A DNA stretch of 64,000 nucleotides from Paenibacillus sp. FSL H8-0332 (GTDB lineage Bacteria; Bacillota; Bacilli; Paenibacillales; Paenibacillaceae): assembly GCF_037963835.1 (NCBI RefSeq), contig NZ_CP150145.1:5952001-6016000 (forward strand), read 5' to 3'. Numbering within the stretch: position 1 is the first letter of the stretch; each line of letters starts with the position of its first letter. The notes beneath the pieces were generated by a model. It did not search any database, was not told where the DNA came from, and saw only the letters and a list, made by a program, of their open reading frames with translations. A program made the position numbers and the translations under genes. Positions 1-8,355 of the stretch are shown here, in pieces.

Positions 1-1937
1 ACATTATCCGGCCACTGGGAACCATAATGGATCGTTCCGGCAACCACATTCGGGCGGCTGCCCCAGCCTTCCATAATATCCAGCTCCCCGGAGGCCGCCC
101 AATTGCCGTACACATAATTCTCCGGCAGCATCCAGATCGCCGGCCAGAGCCCCTTGCCTGTTGGCGCTTTCGCCCGGATTTCGAATTTGCCGTACACCTT
201 GCTGTACAAGCCATTGGTCTTGATTCTGGTGGAAGTGTACGGCTTGCCGCCCATTGCCTCCTTGCGCGCGGTAATGATTAACTTGCCGTCCTGCTCCTTC
301 ACATTCTTCGCGTCATTGGTGTAATACTCCAGCTCATTATTGCCCCAGCCGGGATTCCCGACAGCGGTGCCATCGCCGAGATCATAGGTCCACTTCGCAG
401 GATCGATAACATTGTCATCGAATTCATCATTCCACACCAGACTCCACGGAACACTGGTCGGCGTTGGCGTCGGCTCCGGCGTAACTACTGGCTCCGGCGT
501 CGCCGTGACAGCCGGTGTAGCCGTCGCAATCTCTCCTCCCCCAGCAGCAACAGGCGGCTGGCTGGCCTGCGGCGAGGCCAGATTCAGATTGCTGTGGCTG
601 CCCGGCTTGAGCACGATGCCCCCGGCCGTCACAGCCTCCGCCTGATTCAGCACGGTGCCGAAGCTGCCGCTGCCCGTAATCGTAGTACCCCGGGCCCCGG
701 CTGTAAGGAGCAGCTCAGCCACCTGCGCTTGATTCATCAGCATCAGCTTGCCGGGAACGCCCCAGATCAGCTTGGATAGCTTGCCTGACAAGCTCAGCAT
801 GAGGTTGCCTCCCGCCGCATCAGCGGTGGATACCACCCCATAGTTACCAATAAGAGTGACAATCTGCTCCCCTGCCGGGAGGACAACATTACCGAATCCC
901 TCCCCGGTAAGCGTACCTTCTTCAAGGATAACACCGGAATCAAGGTGTACTGTTCCGGCAGTTGTCGTCCCGCTGGCAACGATGCGGACGCTGCCCTTCG
1001 GCTTCGCTACCTGAACAGCCCCAGGACTGCTGTCCGTAAGGCTTATGCCCTGCCCCCCGCCGCCGCGAATATAGGTTGTGCCGGTAACCTGCACCCCCTG
1101 AAGCCGGATTACTCCTTCCCCGATTCCCTCGGTAAGATAGAGATTTCCATCAATGATACTGTCCCTCAGTGTAATATCCCCATGGCTCAGCACCACATTG
1201 CCCTTCACCTTGCCCAGCTTCACTTCCCCGGCTGCGGAGCGGAGCTCCGGCACCAGTGTATCTGCCAGCTTCGCCAGCTCAGCACGGGTAATCCCCCCGT
1301 CCGGCTTGAATAAGCCTCCGGGATAGCCCTGCATATAACCGGCTGCTGTAAAAGCATCCGCCGCAGCGCTTACTGCACTGTCAGCTCCCGCCAGGTCGCT
1401 ATACATGCCCTTGGCTTGACGTTCAGTCTCCAGCCTCAATATCCGCTGCAACGCCACAGCTGCCTCCCCGCGCTTCAGCGGAGCCGCAGGTTCGATACGC
1501 TGATTTGCGTCTGTACTCAGATACCCCACTGCTACCGCTTTGGCAATATCGTCCTTGTACCAGGCCGCCGCCGGGATATCCGCCGGAAGCACAGCCGCCA
1601 TATCCTTATAGCCGAATATCCGGTTGACGATTGCCGTGAATTCTGCCCGGGTTACCTGCTGCTCCGGCCGGAAGCTGCCGTCTCCGTAGCCGGAGATCAC
1701 CCCGCTGCGGCTCCATCGCTGCACTGCTTGAGCCGCCCAACTGCCCTCTTTTACATCGGTAAACGCTTTCAAATCACTAGTCCCCAAGCTTCCGCCCTGC
1801 AAGGCGGCCGTTGTCTCCGCAGGCGCTGTCAGTCTGCTCTGAACAGACTTCGCCTCAGCCCCGCCGCTGCCCAGCGGCGATAAAAGTCCGGTAACGATTA
1901 CTGCGGCTGCTAACAGCGCTGATATATTCCTTTTCAT
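1..1937 (-). CDS. S-layer-anchored GH16 beta-glucanase (3' end outside window)
   Basis: Translation from the ATG at 1937 (GAGGAGG site just upstream) gives at least 645 residues with no stop before the window edge. A signal peptide (about 1-28) is followed by three SLH domains (about 50-215; e.g. GYGDGSFRPEQQVTRAE and GYPGGLFKPDGGITRAE). Next comes a repetitive region rich in short beta strands (about 215-460), a Thr/Pro linker (TPEPVVTPEPTPTP), and a GH16 domain starting near WNDEFDD. The catalytic GH16 motif GELDIMEG lies near residue 617, followed by TIHYGSQWP. SLH domains bind pyruvylated cell-wall polymer, so the inferred role is a surface-displayed endo-beta-1,3(-1,4)-glucanase (laminarinase/lichenase type). 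The exact substrate cannot be read. It is divergent from a LacI gene that may control it. Confidence 0.88.
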   Translation of the reverse strand, partial: MKRNISALLAAAVIVTGLLSPLGSGGAEAKSVQSRLTAPAETTAALQGGSLGTSDLKAFTDVKEGSWAAQAVQRWSRSGVISGYGDGSFRPEQQVTRAEFTAIVNRIFGYKDMAAVLPADIPAAAWYKDDIAKAVAVGYLSTDANQRIEPAAPLKRGEAAVALQRILRLETERQAKGMYSDLAGADSAVSAAADAFTAAGYMQGYPGGLFKPDGGITRAELAKLADTLVPELRSAAGEVKLGKVKGNVVLSHGDITLRDSIIDGNLYLTEGIGEGVIRLQGVQVTGTTYIRGGGGQGISLTDSSPGAVQVAKPKGSVRIVASGTTTAGTVHLDSGVILEEGTLTGEGFGNVVLPAGEQIVTLIGNYGVVSTADAAGGNLMLSLSGKLSKLIWGVPGKLMLMNQAQVAELLLTAGARGTTITGSGSFGTVLNQAEAVTAGGIVLKPGSHSNLNLASPQASQPPVAAGGGEIATATPAVTATPEPVVTPEPTPTPTSVPWSLVWNDEFDDNVIDPAKWTYDLGDGTAVGNPGWGNNELEYYTNDAKNVKEQDGKLIITARKEAMGGKPYTSTRIKTNGLYSKVYGKFEIRAKAPTGKGLWPAIWMLPENYVYGNWAASGELDIMEGWGSRPNVVAGTIHYGSQWPDN

Positions 1938-2012
1938 TCCGTATATGCCTCCTCAGGATTAAAGTCTCCTCTTACCGCATTTCCATCGCCCCGCTGCCCT
2001 CAAGCCCCGGAC

Positions 2013-2030
2013 CGAAATCGGTTTCGATTT
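2013..2030. promoter_or_regulatory. Candidate LacI-family operator between glucanase and lacI genes
   Basis: Two overlapping palindromes: CGAAATCGGTTTCG (5-bp arms, 2013-2026) and AAATCGGTTTCGATTT (6-bp arms, 2015-2030). The size and CG-centred form resemble LacI/GalR operators. The site lies in the divergent intergenic region, 76 bp from the glucanase start and 184 bp from the regulator start. The assignment to the neighbouring regulator is inference. Confidence 0.5.
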
Positions 2031-2213
2031 TCTCCGTGCCATTCCTCTGAATGCAATTAACCTTTGACTTGTTTCGGCAAGTTGAATAGACTCTAGAAAG
2101 GACTGCTGTTTGACAGCAGAGAGTGTCCAAGTGAACGGTCAGTAGCCTTGAGAAACCCTGGCATACCCGTCTTTTGGCCCTGTTATAACTATTCAGCGGG
2201 GGTGAGCATAGTC

Positions 2214-3245
2214 ATGCAAATGAATATCAAAAAAATTGCCGAAATGGCCGGGGTCTCTGTATCGACTGTGTCCAAAATCATGAACAATTACAGCGATGTT
2301 TCCGAAAAAACGAAACGAAGAGTGCTCGAAATCATCGAACAAACCGGATATACCCCTTCAAGCTCCGCCAAGACGCTGGCCACCAAGAAATCGAATCTGA
2401 TCGGGGTTATTTTTGCCGGTGAGCTGAATGTGGAATTTACCCATCCTTTTTTTGTAGAGGTGCTGAATTCGTTCAAGAAGCAGATGGGGGTGCTGGGGTA
2501 TGATCTGATTTTCTTCTCGAATGAGAAGTTCATTAACAGCGGCGATTACTACTCACGTTGCCTGCATTTCCATGTGGATGGCTGTGTTATTATCTCCGGA
2601 GAAAAGATGGAACCCGCCATACAGGAGCTCGACCGGAGCCATATTCCCTGCATCGGCGTTGACCTGGAGCTGACCGGCAAGAAATCCGGCTATGTCATGT
2701 CAGACAATTACCAGATTGCTTCCAAGGTGGTGGAGCACTTCTACCTGCTCGGGCACCGGGAGCTTGGCTTCATAGGCAGTACAGCGGATTCGGATATCTC
2801 CAACCGGCGCGAAGCAGGGTATGTCCGAGCCATTGCCGGCTTCGGCCTGGCCATGAATCCGGGGTGGTTCGTGCATGGCGGTGATTTCTTCGAGCCCAGC
2901 GGTTATGAGGCGATGAACTCGTTAATTGCATCGGGAAATTTGCCAAAAGCGGTCTTCGCCGCCTCCGATCTCCTCGCCCTCGGTGCCATCCGCGCCTTGA
3001 AGGAGCAGGGTCTGCGTGTTCCCGAGGATGTGGCCATCATCGGCTGTGACGATATCGAGGCCTGCCAGTATACCAGCCCTACACTGACTACCATCCGCCA
3101 GAACAAGGAACGCCTGGGTGTGCTCGCCGCCCATATGCTGTTCGATCTCATCAACAACCAGTCTGAAGGCGGCTCGTTTGTCGTTGAACCGGCGCTGATC
3201 GTCCGTGAATCCTGCGGCAGCGGGCTAACGCACCTGAACCGTTGA
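2214..3245 (+). CDS. LacI/GalR-family transcriptional regulator
   Basis: 343-residue regulator. The N-terminal LacI helix-turn-helix (MNIKKIAEMAGVSVSTVSKI, about 3-22) is followed by the hinge and a periplasmic-binding-protein-like effector domain (about 60-340), ending with the usual TTIRQNKERLG and IVRESCG segments. The start at 2214 is chosen because GGGGGTGA ends 8 bases upstream; a longer in-frame ATG at 2148 lacks a ribosome site. It is transcribed away from the SLH-GH16 glucanase gene, so control of glucan use is a reasonable guess. The ligand is unknown. Confidence 0.9.
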   Translation: MQMNIKKIAEMAGVSVSTVSKIMNNYSDVSEKTKRRVLEIIEQTGYTPSSSAKTLATKKSNLIGVIFAGELNVEFTHPFFVEVLNSFKKQMGVLGYDLIFFSNEKFINSGDYYSRCLHFHVDGCVIISGEKMEPAIQELDRSHIPCIGVDLELTGKKSGYVMSDNYQIASKVVEHFYLLGHRELGFIGSTADSDISNRREAGYVRAIAGFGLAMNPGWFVHGGDFFEPSGYEAMNSLIASGNLPKAVFAASDLLALGAIRALKEQGLRVPEDVAIIGCDDIEACQYTSPTLTTIRQNKERLGVLAAHMLFDLINNQSEGGSFVVEPALIVRESCGSGLTHLNR

Positions 3246-3462
3246 ACCATTGAACTCCTGCTTCTCCCGGATCTGTCCTGCACCCCCTCCCCTCCAGCTC
3301 AGAACTTCGCTTGGCTGCATTCCGCACCCAGCCGATAACGCTTTCGATACTATAATCGCTCATTTAACGGGCTGCTTCAAGGCACCGTTTTTCTGGTTTT
3401 GGGGACCATTTTTCGGCTTGGCCCCCACATTGGCCTGTACTTGCTTCCCTATCCTGTCCGCA

Positions 3463-4473
3463 TTACAGCGGAGCAGGCTCGGCTACCTGAGGGTCCAGCG
3501 ACAGTCTGACCAGTTGGCCCGCATGGGTAAGACCCGCACCGAAACCGTACAGCAACACCTGCTGGCCGCTGCGCACCTTCCCTTCGCGGATGCCCAGATC
3601 CAGCGCAAGCGGAATACTGGCTGCCGAGGTATTACCGAAGGCTTCAAGACTGTACAATGCCTGCTCCAGAGGATAGTTCAGCCGTTCACAGATGGGTTCA
3701 ATCATCCGCAGATTGGCGCTGTGCGGGATGAACCAGTCTACTTCCGCAAGCTCTGCTCCGGCGTTCTTCAGCACCTGCTGTACTCCCTGCGGAACCGTAC
3801 GGACCGCCCACTTGAATACTTCCCGGCCATTTTGCACCAGCAGCCCTGTCCCGGAGAGCTCCACTCCGTTCACCTTCTCCGCCAGCCCTGTGCGATAGAC
3901 ATGCTGCGCTCCGCTTCCGTCACTGCCGAGATTGAACCCCATGAAGTCGTCCTGCGCCCCGCCGCTCTCCACCAGTACAGCCCCTGCTCCATCCCCAAAC
4001 AGAATACAGGTACTGCGGTCCGTATAATCCGTTATTTTGGACAGCGTATCGGCACCGATGACCAGTACCTTATGATGCAGTCCCGAGGACACCAGCGCAT
4101 GAGCCGTATGCAAAGCATATACGAATCCGGCACAGGCGGTGCTCAGATCTATCGCTCCCGCCGTCAGCGGAATGCCCAGGGTATTTTGTACAATCGAGGC
4201 CACAGATGGAAAAGAGAAGTCTGGCGTGCTGGTCGCCACAAGCACCATATCGACATCCTGCACACTTTTGCCATAACGCTTCATCATATCCCGGACGGCA
4301 GCTGCACACAGATCGCTGGTATATTCATCCTCGCGGCTGATTCTGCGCTCCCGGATACCCGTCCGCTGCACAATCCACTCATCGTTGGTATCCACCATCT
4401 GCTCCAGGTCCTGATTTGTAAGTCTGCGGGCCGGCACGTAAGATCCGATCGCTGTTATTTTTGCACCTGTCAA
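3463..4473 (-). CDS. fabH: 3-oxoacyl-[acyl-carrier-protein] synthase III (FabH)
   Basis: Condenses an acyl-CoA primer with malonyl-ACP to start fatty acid synthesis, and its primer preference sets the branched-chain content of membranes. The catalytic triad is visible: Cys in DLSTACAGF (about residue 114), His in FIPHSANLRM (about 245) and Asn in EAFGNTSAAS (about 277). TTG 4473 is preferred over GTG 4482 because GAGGTGG lies 5 bases upstream of the TTG; this gives 336 residues, normal for the family. The gene stands alone, not beside fabF or plsX. A FapR-type operator lies directly under its promoter, so malonyl-CoA-responsive repression is expected. Confidence 0.92.
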   Translation of the reverse strand: MTGAKITAIGSYVPARRLTNQDLEQMVDTNDEWIVQRTGIRERRISREDEYTSDLCAAAVRDMMKRYGKSVQDVDMVLVATSTPDFSFPSVASIVQNTLGIPLTAGAIDLSTACAGFVYALHTAHALVSSGLHHKVLVIGADTLSKITDYTDRSTCILFGDGAGAVLVESGGAQDDFMGFNLGSDGSGAQHVYRTGLAEKVNGVELSGTGLLVQNGREVFKWAVRTVPQGVQQVLKNAGAELAEVDWFIPHSANLRMIEPICERLNYPLEQALYSLEAFGNTSAASIPLALDLGIREGKVRSGQQVLLYGFGAGLTHAGQLVRLSLDPQVAEPAPL

Positions 4474-4499
4474 TAGATCCACCTCAGCTTATGATTTTA

Positions 4500-4557
4500 T
4501 TAGTATCTGATATTAGTACTTGGTACTAATTATAACCTGCTTCTGACTATTTTGCAA
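4500..4557 (-). promoter_or_regulatory. fabH promoter with FapR-type operators
   Basis: On the minus strand, TTGCAA (4552-4557) and TATAAT (4529-4534) are separated by 17 bases. Directly downstream is the palindrome TTAGTACTTGGTACTAA (4513-4529). An overlapping weaker copy, TTAGTATCTGATATTAG, lies at 4500-4516. Both match the known FapR consensus (close to TTAGTACCTGATACTAA). FapR represses fatty acid genes until malonyl-CoA accumulates. The fapR gene is not in this window. Confidence 0.88.
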
Positions 4558-4590
4558 AATGTATACCCGGAATCGCCCGGCGGCAATCAT

Positions 4591-4645
4591 ATCTTAACAT
4601 TGTAAAGATCACAAACACATGCTACAATCTTTACAATGTTAAGAT
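4591..4645 (+). promoter_or_regulatory. Promoter bracketed by twin TetR operators
   Basis: ATCTTAACATTGTAAAGAT (4591-4609) and its exact reverse complement (4627-4645) are separated by 17 bases. Each arm is itself a near-perfect palindrome (CTTwACA-T-TGTwAAG). The -35 TTGTAA (4600-4605) lies in the left arm, and the -10 TACAAT (4623-4628, 17-base spacing) overlaps the start of the right arm. A TetR dimer on each arm would block the promoter of the downstream tetR operon, so autorepression is inferred. Confidence 0.8.
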
Positions 4646-4677
4646 GACAGGCAAGTATGAAAGGAAGAATGCATACC

Positions 4678-5247
4678 TTGAAAGATAAACCTTACCACCA
4701 CGGCAATTTACGCAACCAGCTGATCGAAGCTGGCATCAAGCTGATTAACTTGGACGGCATGAATAGCTTTTCCCTGCGCAAAGTAGCCGCCGAATGTGCA
4801 GTCAGCCATACCGCCCCCTACAGCCATTTCAAAAATATAGATGAACTGGTAGCCGCCATGGGGGAATATGTCACGAGCCAGTTTATGGACACCCTGCATG
4901 CCTCCGTTCAAGGACAGGAGGAGAACCCTGATACGATTATCCTGCTGGGGCAGGCCTATATTGATTTTTTCATAGAGCATCCACAGTATTTCCAGTTTCT
5001 GTTCTACCATTCAGGCATCGTTATTGATCTGGACAACTACGATTCTGACAGCTATCCGCCATTTGCCCTATTCCGGACAACGGTCTATGAAGTGTTCCGC
5101 AGCAGCGGGCTGCCTGAGTCAGAATTCACCAAGCACTTAGTTACACTCTGGGCCATGGTGCATGGAATTACGGCTTTGCTTACCAATAACGGAGTGCGTT
5201 ATTCGGGCAACTGGCGCGATCTGCTGGAGCTTAAATCTATCTTTTAG
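4678..5247 (+). CDS. TetR/AcrR-family transcriptional regulator
   Basis: About 189 residues. The N-terminal TetR helix-turn-helix reads FSLRKVAAECAVSHTAPYSHF (split here as FSLRKVAAECAV and SHTAPYSHF), followed by an all-alpha ligand domain ending in a WAMVHGITALL helix typical of the TetR C-terminal fold. TTG 4678 is preferred because AAAGGAAG ends about 10 bases upstream; ATG 4657 and ATG 4669 are in-frame alternatives. It is first gene of an operon with two flavodoxin-fold oxidoreductases: the next start is 12 bases after its stop. Twin operators overlapping its promoter suggest autoregulation. Likely inducers are electrophiles or quinones, by analogy with other TetR-oxidoreductase operons. 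Confidence 0.88.
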   Translation: MKDKPYHHGNLRNQLIEAGIKLINLDGMNSFSLRKVAAECAVSHTAPYSHFKNIDELVAAMGEYVTSQFMDTLHASVQGQEENPDTIILLGQAYIDFFIEHPQYFQFLFYHSGIVIDLDNYDSDSYPPFALFRTTVYEVFRSSGLPESEFTKHLVTLWAMVHGITALLTNNGVRYSGNWRDLLELKSIF

Positions 5248-5259
5248 GGAGATGAAGTC

Positions 5260-5769
5260 TTGAGAACGATCATCCACGATCTGCAGGAGCAAGAATTCGC
5301 GGGCTGGCTGGGGGATACGGCGCAAGAGGATTTAACAATTATCTCGGATAACGGTGCGATCCGTTCATGCATGGGCTGCTTCGGCTGCTGGACCCGGACT
5401 CCCGGGACATGCGTCATTAAGAGAGATGGCTACGACAATCTGGGGGAGCTGTTCTCCCGCAGCGATGAGCTCATGATCATCAGTAAATGTATGTACGGCA
5501 GCTATAGCCCCTTTGTGCTGAATGTGCTGAACCGGAGTCTCTCCTACATGCTGCCCTATTTTGTCACCACACACGGGGAGACACATCACCGGCCCCGCTA
5601 CAAGCACCAGTTCACATTATCCGTACATTTCTATGGCAGTGACCTTACGGAGGCTGAGCAGCATACGGCCCGAATGCTGGTCGCGGCAAACGGCCTGAAT
5701 CTGTATTCGTCAGAGAACAACGTCTATTTCCATACCAGCCCGCAGCACATTAACGAGGCCCTCCAATGA
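5260..5769 (+). CDS. Flavodoxin-fold NAD(P)H oxidoreductase-like protein
   Basis: 169 residues, TTG start with AGGGAGATGAA upstream. Resembles the NADPH-dependent FMN reductase/iron-sulfur flavoprotein group. The conserved Cys cluster CMGCFGCW (about 39-46) is at the place where these proteins carry the CxGCxxC motif, and ISKCMYGSYSPF resembles the flavin-proximal loop. The N terminus is shorter than usual, beginning with MRTIIHDLQ rather than the GSPR phosphate loop. The stop overlaps the next start (ATGA), so the two are translationally coupled and may form a heteromeric pair, because the following protein does carry a GSPKPNGSN loop. Confidence 0.75.
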   Translation: MRTIIHDLQEQEFAGWLGDTAQEDLTIISDNGAIRSCMGCFGCWTRTPGTCVIKRDGYDNLGELFSRSDELMIISKCMYGSYSPFVLNVLNRSLSYMLPYFVTTHGETHHRPRYKHQFTLSVHFYGSDLTEAEQHTARMLVAANGLNLYSSENNVYFHTSPQHINEALQ

Positions 5770-6404
5770 ACATTGCGCTGATTAACGGCAGCCCCAAGCC
5801 AAACGGCAGCAACTCGGGCATACTGCTGTCCATGCTCGAGCCGCTGATTGCGGACGGGAACGAACTGCACGCCTATACGCCGAATAAAAGACCGCTCGCC
5901 CCCGGGCAATACAGCGAGCTATGCGGCATGGATGTGCTCGTTCTGGCCTTCCCGCTGTATTATGACGGAATTCCGTCACACTTACTCCAGCTGCTGGTTA
6001 CCCGGGAAGGATATCTGAAGACCGGGCGCGAACGGGAGATTTACGTCTATGCGCTGATTAACAACGGCTTCTACGAGGGACAGCAGAACCATATTGTGGT
6101 GGAAATCCTTAAGAATTGGTGCGCGCGCGCCGGTGTTCACTTCGGGCAAGCCATAGGCCAAGGCGCCGGGGAAATGCTCAGCTCCATGGATAAGGTTCCT
6201 CTGGGCCGGGGGCCCCTGAAGAATCTGGGCCGTGCCATGCATAGCCTGGCCGAGAGCATCCAGTCCAGAAGCGCCGGGGAATCCCTGCTCTTCAGCCCGA
6301 ACTTTCCTCGCTTTGCCTGGAAATTCTATTCCACCCGTTCCTTCTGGCACCGCACCGCCAGGGAGAACGGGCTGAAGCCGAAGGACCTGCGGCGGAGGAT
6401 GTGA
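5766..6404 (+). CDS. NAD(P)H-dependent flavodoxin-family oxidoreductase
   Basis: 212 residues. The N-terminal beta strand and flavin phosphate-binding loop MNIALINGSPKPNGSNSG are typical of FMN-dependent NADPH reductases; VLVLAFPLYYDGIPSHLLQ is the second conserved flavin loop. The Cys cluster found in the preceding gene is missing here. The start overlaps the stop of that gene by four bases (ATGA). Together the pair looks like one flavoprotein split into a Cys-cluster part and a flavin-loop part. Third gene of the TetR operon; substrate unknown. Confidence 0.8.
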   Translation: MNIALINGSPKPNGSNSGILLSMLEPLIADGNELHAYTPNKRPLAPGQYSELCGMDVLVLAFPLYYDGIPSHLLQLLVTREGYLKTGREREIYVYALINNGFYEGQQNHIVVEILKNWCARAGVHFGQAIGQGAGEMLSSMDKVPLGRGPLKNLGRAMHSLAESIQSRSAGESLLFSPNFPRFAWKFYSTRSFWHRTARENGLKPKDLRRRM

Positions 6405-6457
6405 TGATTTAATATATATTTACATTTATTCCATGTATATAAAAAAAGGAGATGGCT

Positions 6458-6877
6458 ATGTACCGGAAAGGGAAGTTAGTATTAGCGCTGCTTATTATAG
6501 TGATGATTACTGGGTGTAGTAAATTCAGTTCTATGCCGTTACCTGAGATGGTCGCTACTTTGGATACCGGCGAGACAATTCCTGTGGAGATTAGTACATA
6601 TAGATGGGGTGTCAAAGAATTATACGGTGGTCCATGGGAAGCTATGGAGGAGAAAGATGCGGAGGTTATTCCTGCTGGAGCTGAAATTCAAATTAAATTC
6701 GATTATCCGCCGGATTCAATGCTCGTAAGAGAACAATTCAGTAAGTATAAATTCAAAGATATAACTGACTTGAATCAATTCAATGTTCCGGATAGTGCAG
6801 GCACCTACATCTACGGGGTAATGGCTACCTGGAAGAAAGGTACTGCTATTTACGCCTTGAAAATCCAAGTTCAATAG
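6458..6877 (+). CDS. Small lipoprotein of unknown function
   Basis: 139 residues. MYRKGKLVLALLIIVMITGCSK is a lipoprotein signal with lipobox ITGC (written in parts: MYRKGKLVLALL, then IIVMITGC), so the mature protein should be membrane-anchored outside the cell. The mature part is hydrophilic with a beta-rich feel and a C-terminal GTYIYGVMATWKKGTAIYAL segment. I recognise no family. ATG 6458 is chosen over ATG 6452 because AAAGGAGA lies 6 bases upstream of it. More AT-rich than the flanking operons and followed by a terminator. Confidence 0.75.
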   Translation: MYRKGKLVLALLIIVMITGCSKFSSMPLPEMVATLDTGETIPVEISTYRWGVKELYGGPWEAMEEKDAEVIPAGAEIQIKFDYPPDSMLVREQFSKYKFKDITDLNQFNVPDSAGTYIYGVMATWKKGTAIYALKIQVQ

Positions 6878-6902
6878 TACAAAACTCTCTGTATGTAACC
6901 TT

Positions 6903-6934
6903 AAAAGCCCGGTCCCCAACAGGACCAGGCTTTT
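6903..6934. terminator. Bidirectional terminator
   Basis: AAAAGCCcGGTCC, loop of 6, GGACCaGGCTTTT. Flanking A and T runs allow it to work for both the lipoprotein gene on the plus strand and the pectin operon on the minus strand. Confidence 0.8.
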
Positions 6935-7011
6935 CCACTTACAACCTTTATTCGCATGCCCAAAAGAATGACTCCTTCTGATCTCACCAGGTCTCACCGA
7001 ATCCCCAGGCG

Positions 7012-8355
7012 TTATCCTTCCGCCAGCGCCACCGAAACCTGCTCCACCAGCTTCTCCGGCTTGGCCGTGTTCCTGGAGCGGCAGTTCAGGAACTCCACTT
7101 CTTCCCCATTCTCAACATAAAAGGCCGGGCCATCGTGGTTCTCAATTGTGACCTGCTGGAACTGCACCTCGCGGACATTGCCGAGGAAGAAGCCCCGGCG
7201 CTGCATGTCCTGAAGCCCTGCCATCATGTCCGGCTGGCCGGGCACCGCGTGCTCCGCCATCGAGATATCGATGTTGGTGAAGGAGATTTCCGAGATGGCC
7301 TGCTCCGCCAGCCCGTACAGGAATCCCGCCGCCGCATGGACATTGCGGGCCGTAATATTGGCATAATGAATCCGCCGGAACTGCGGGGTCTCCTCCGTCA
7401 CCGGATACGGGTTCTTGTCCCAGACGTATTTCTCCTTACCCCGGGGTCCGCAGAAATAATAGAGATTCAGCGTGAAGGGGCAGATCACATCCTCCATCAC
7501 TATATTGCTGATTCGGATATCCTCAATAATTCCGCCCCGTCCCCGCCGGGACTTCATGCGGATGCCGCGGTCCGTCTGCTTGAACACACAATTGCTGATC
7601 GTCACATTGCGGATATCGCCGCTCATCTCGCTGCCCAGCACCACCGCTCCGTGGCCGTGGACCATCACGCAGTTGGTAATCGTGATATTTTGGCAGGGAA
7701 TCCGCTCCCTGGTATCCTCGGTGCCTGCCTTAATGGCAATGCAGTCATCGCCGACATCGATATGGCAGTTGCTGATACGCACATCGCAGCAGGATTCGGG
7801 ATTGATTCCATCGGTATTCGGGGAATCTGCAGGATTCAGAATCGACAGATTATCGATCACCACATTGCTGCAATTGATCGGATTCACTGTCCAGCTTGGA
7901 GAATTAATCAGCGTCAAATCCCGGAGAGTCACCCGGCTGCAGTTATCCAGGCCAATTAATCTCGGTCGGGGATACTCCAGTTCTTCGGGATGGTTCCGGT
8001 GCTTGTCCCACCAGGGTGCTCCATTACCCTCAAGAGTCCCGCTGCCGGTGATGGACACATTCACCAGATCCGCTCCATAGATGCAGGGCATATGGACTTC
8101 CCGCTTCACCCCTTCCCACCGTGATTCCACGGCAGGATAATCGGCCGGATCGGTACTGAAGGACAATACCGCACCGGGACTGACATACAGCTCAATATTG
8201 CTGTATAGACGGATTGCGCCGGTCAAGAAGGTACCGACAGGAATATATACCGTCCCGCCGCCGGCAACGTGCGCTGCTGCAATAGCATCCGCAATCGCCT
8301 GCGTTACCGGTACCACGCTGTCCCGCTGTGCTCCATAGTCTAATATGTTATACAC
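7012..8355 (-). CDS. GH28 polygalacturonase-type glycoside hydrolase
   Basis: 447 residues without a signal peptide, so probably cytoplasmic. It has the right-handed beta-helix repeats of GH28 and all active-site signatures: NTDGINPE, GDDCIAIKAG (paired Asp), GHGAVVLGSE (catalytic His region) and RGIRMKSRRGRGG (the RIK motif with Met). Acts on galacturonic-acid-containing oligosaccharides by hydrolysis with inversion. GTG 8355 is chosen since AGGAGGCGG lies just upstream; longer readings run into the GH105 gene. The start overlaps the GH105 stop by 8 bases, so coupled translation is expected. Last gene of the uptake/degradation operon; likely removes galacturonate from imported pectin fragments. 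Confidence 0.92.
   Translation of the reverse strand: MYNILDYGAQRDSVVPVTQAIADAIAAAHVAGGGTVYIPVGTFLTGAIRLYSNIELYVSPGAVLSFSTDPADYPAVESRWEGVKREVHMPCIYGADLVNVSITGSGTLEGNGAPWWDKHRNHPEELEYPRPRLIGLDNCSRVTLRDLTLINSPSWTVNPINCSNVVIDNLSILNPADSPNTDGINPESCCDVRISNCHIDVGDDCIAIKAGTEDTRERIPCQNITITNCVMVHGHGAVVLGSEMSGDIRNVTISNCVFKQTDRGIRMKSRRGRGGIIEDIRISNIVMEDVICPFTLNLYYFCGPRGKEKYVWDKNPYPVTEETPQFRRIHYANITARNVHAAAGFLYGLAEQAISEISFTNIDISMAEHAVPGQPDMMAGLQDMQRRGFFLGNVREVQFQQVTIENHDGPAFYVENGEEVEFLNCRSRNTAKPEKLVEQVSVALAEG

Noticed and set aside
3250..4476. 408-codon plus-strand open frame
   Set aside because: Antisense to fabH, whose catalytic motifs are clear; the frame has no ribosome site or recognisable domain.
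7135..7959. 274-codon plus-strand frame
   Set aside because: Antisense to GH28, with repetitive Asp/Ile/His composition produced by the beta-helix codons.
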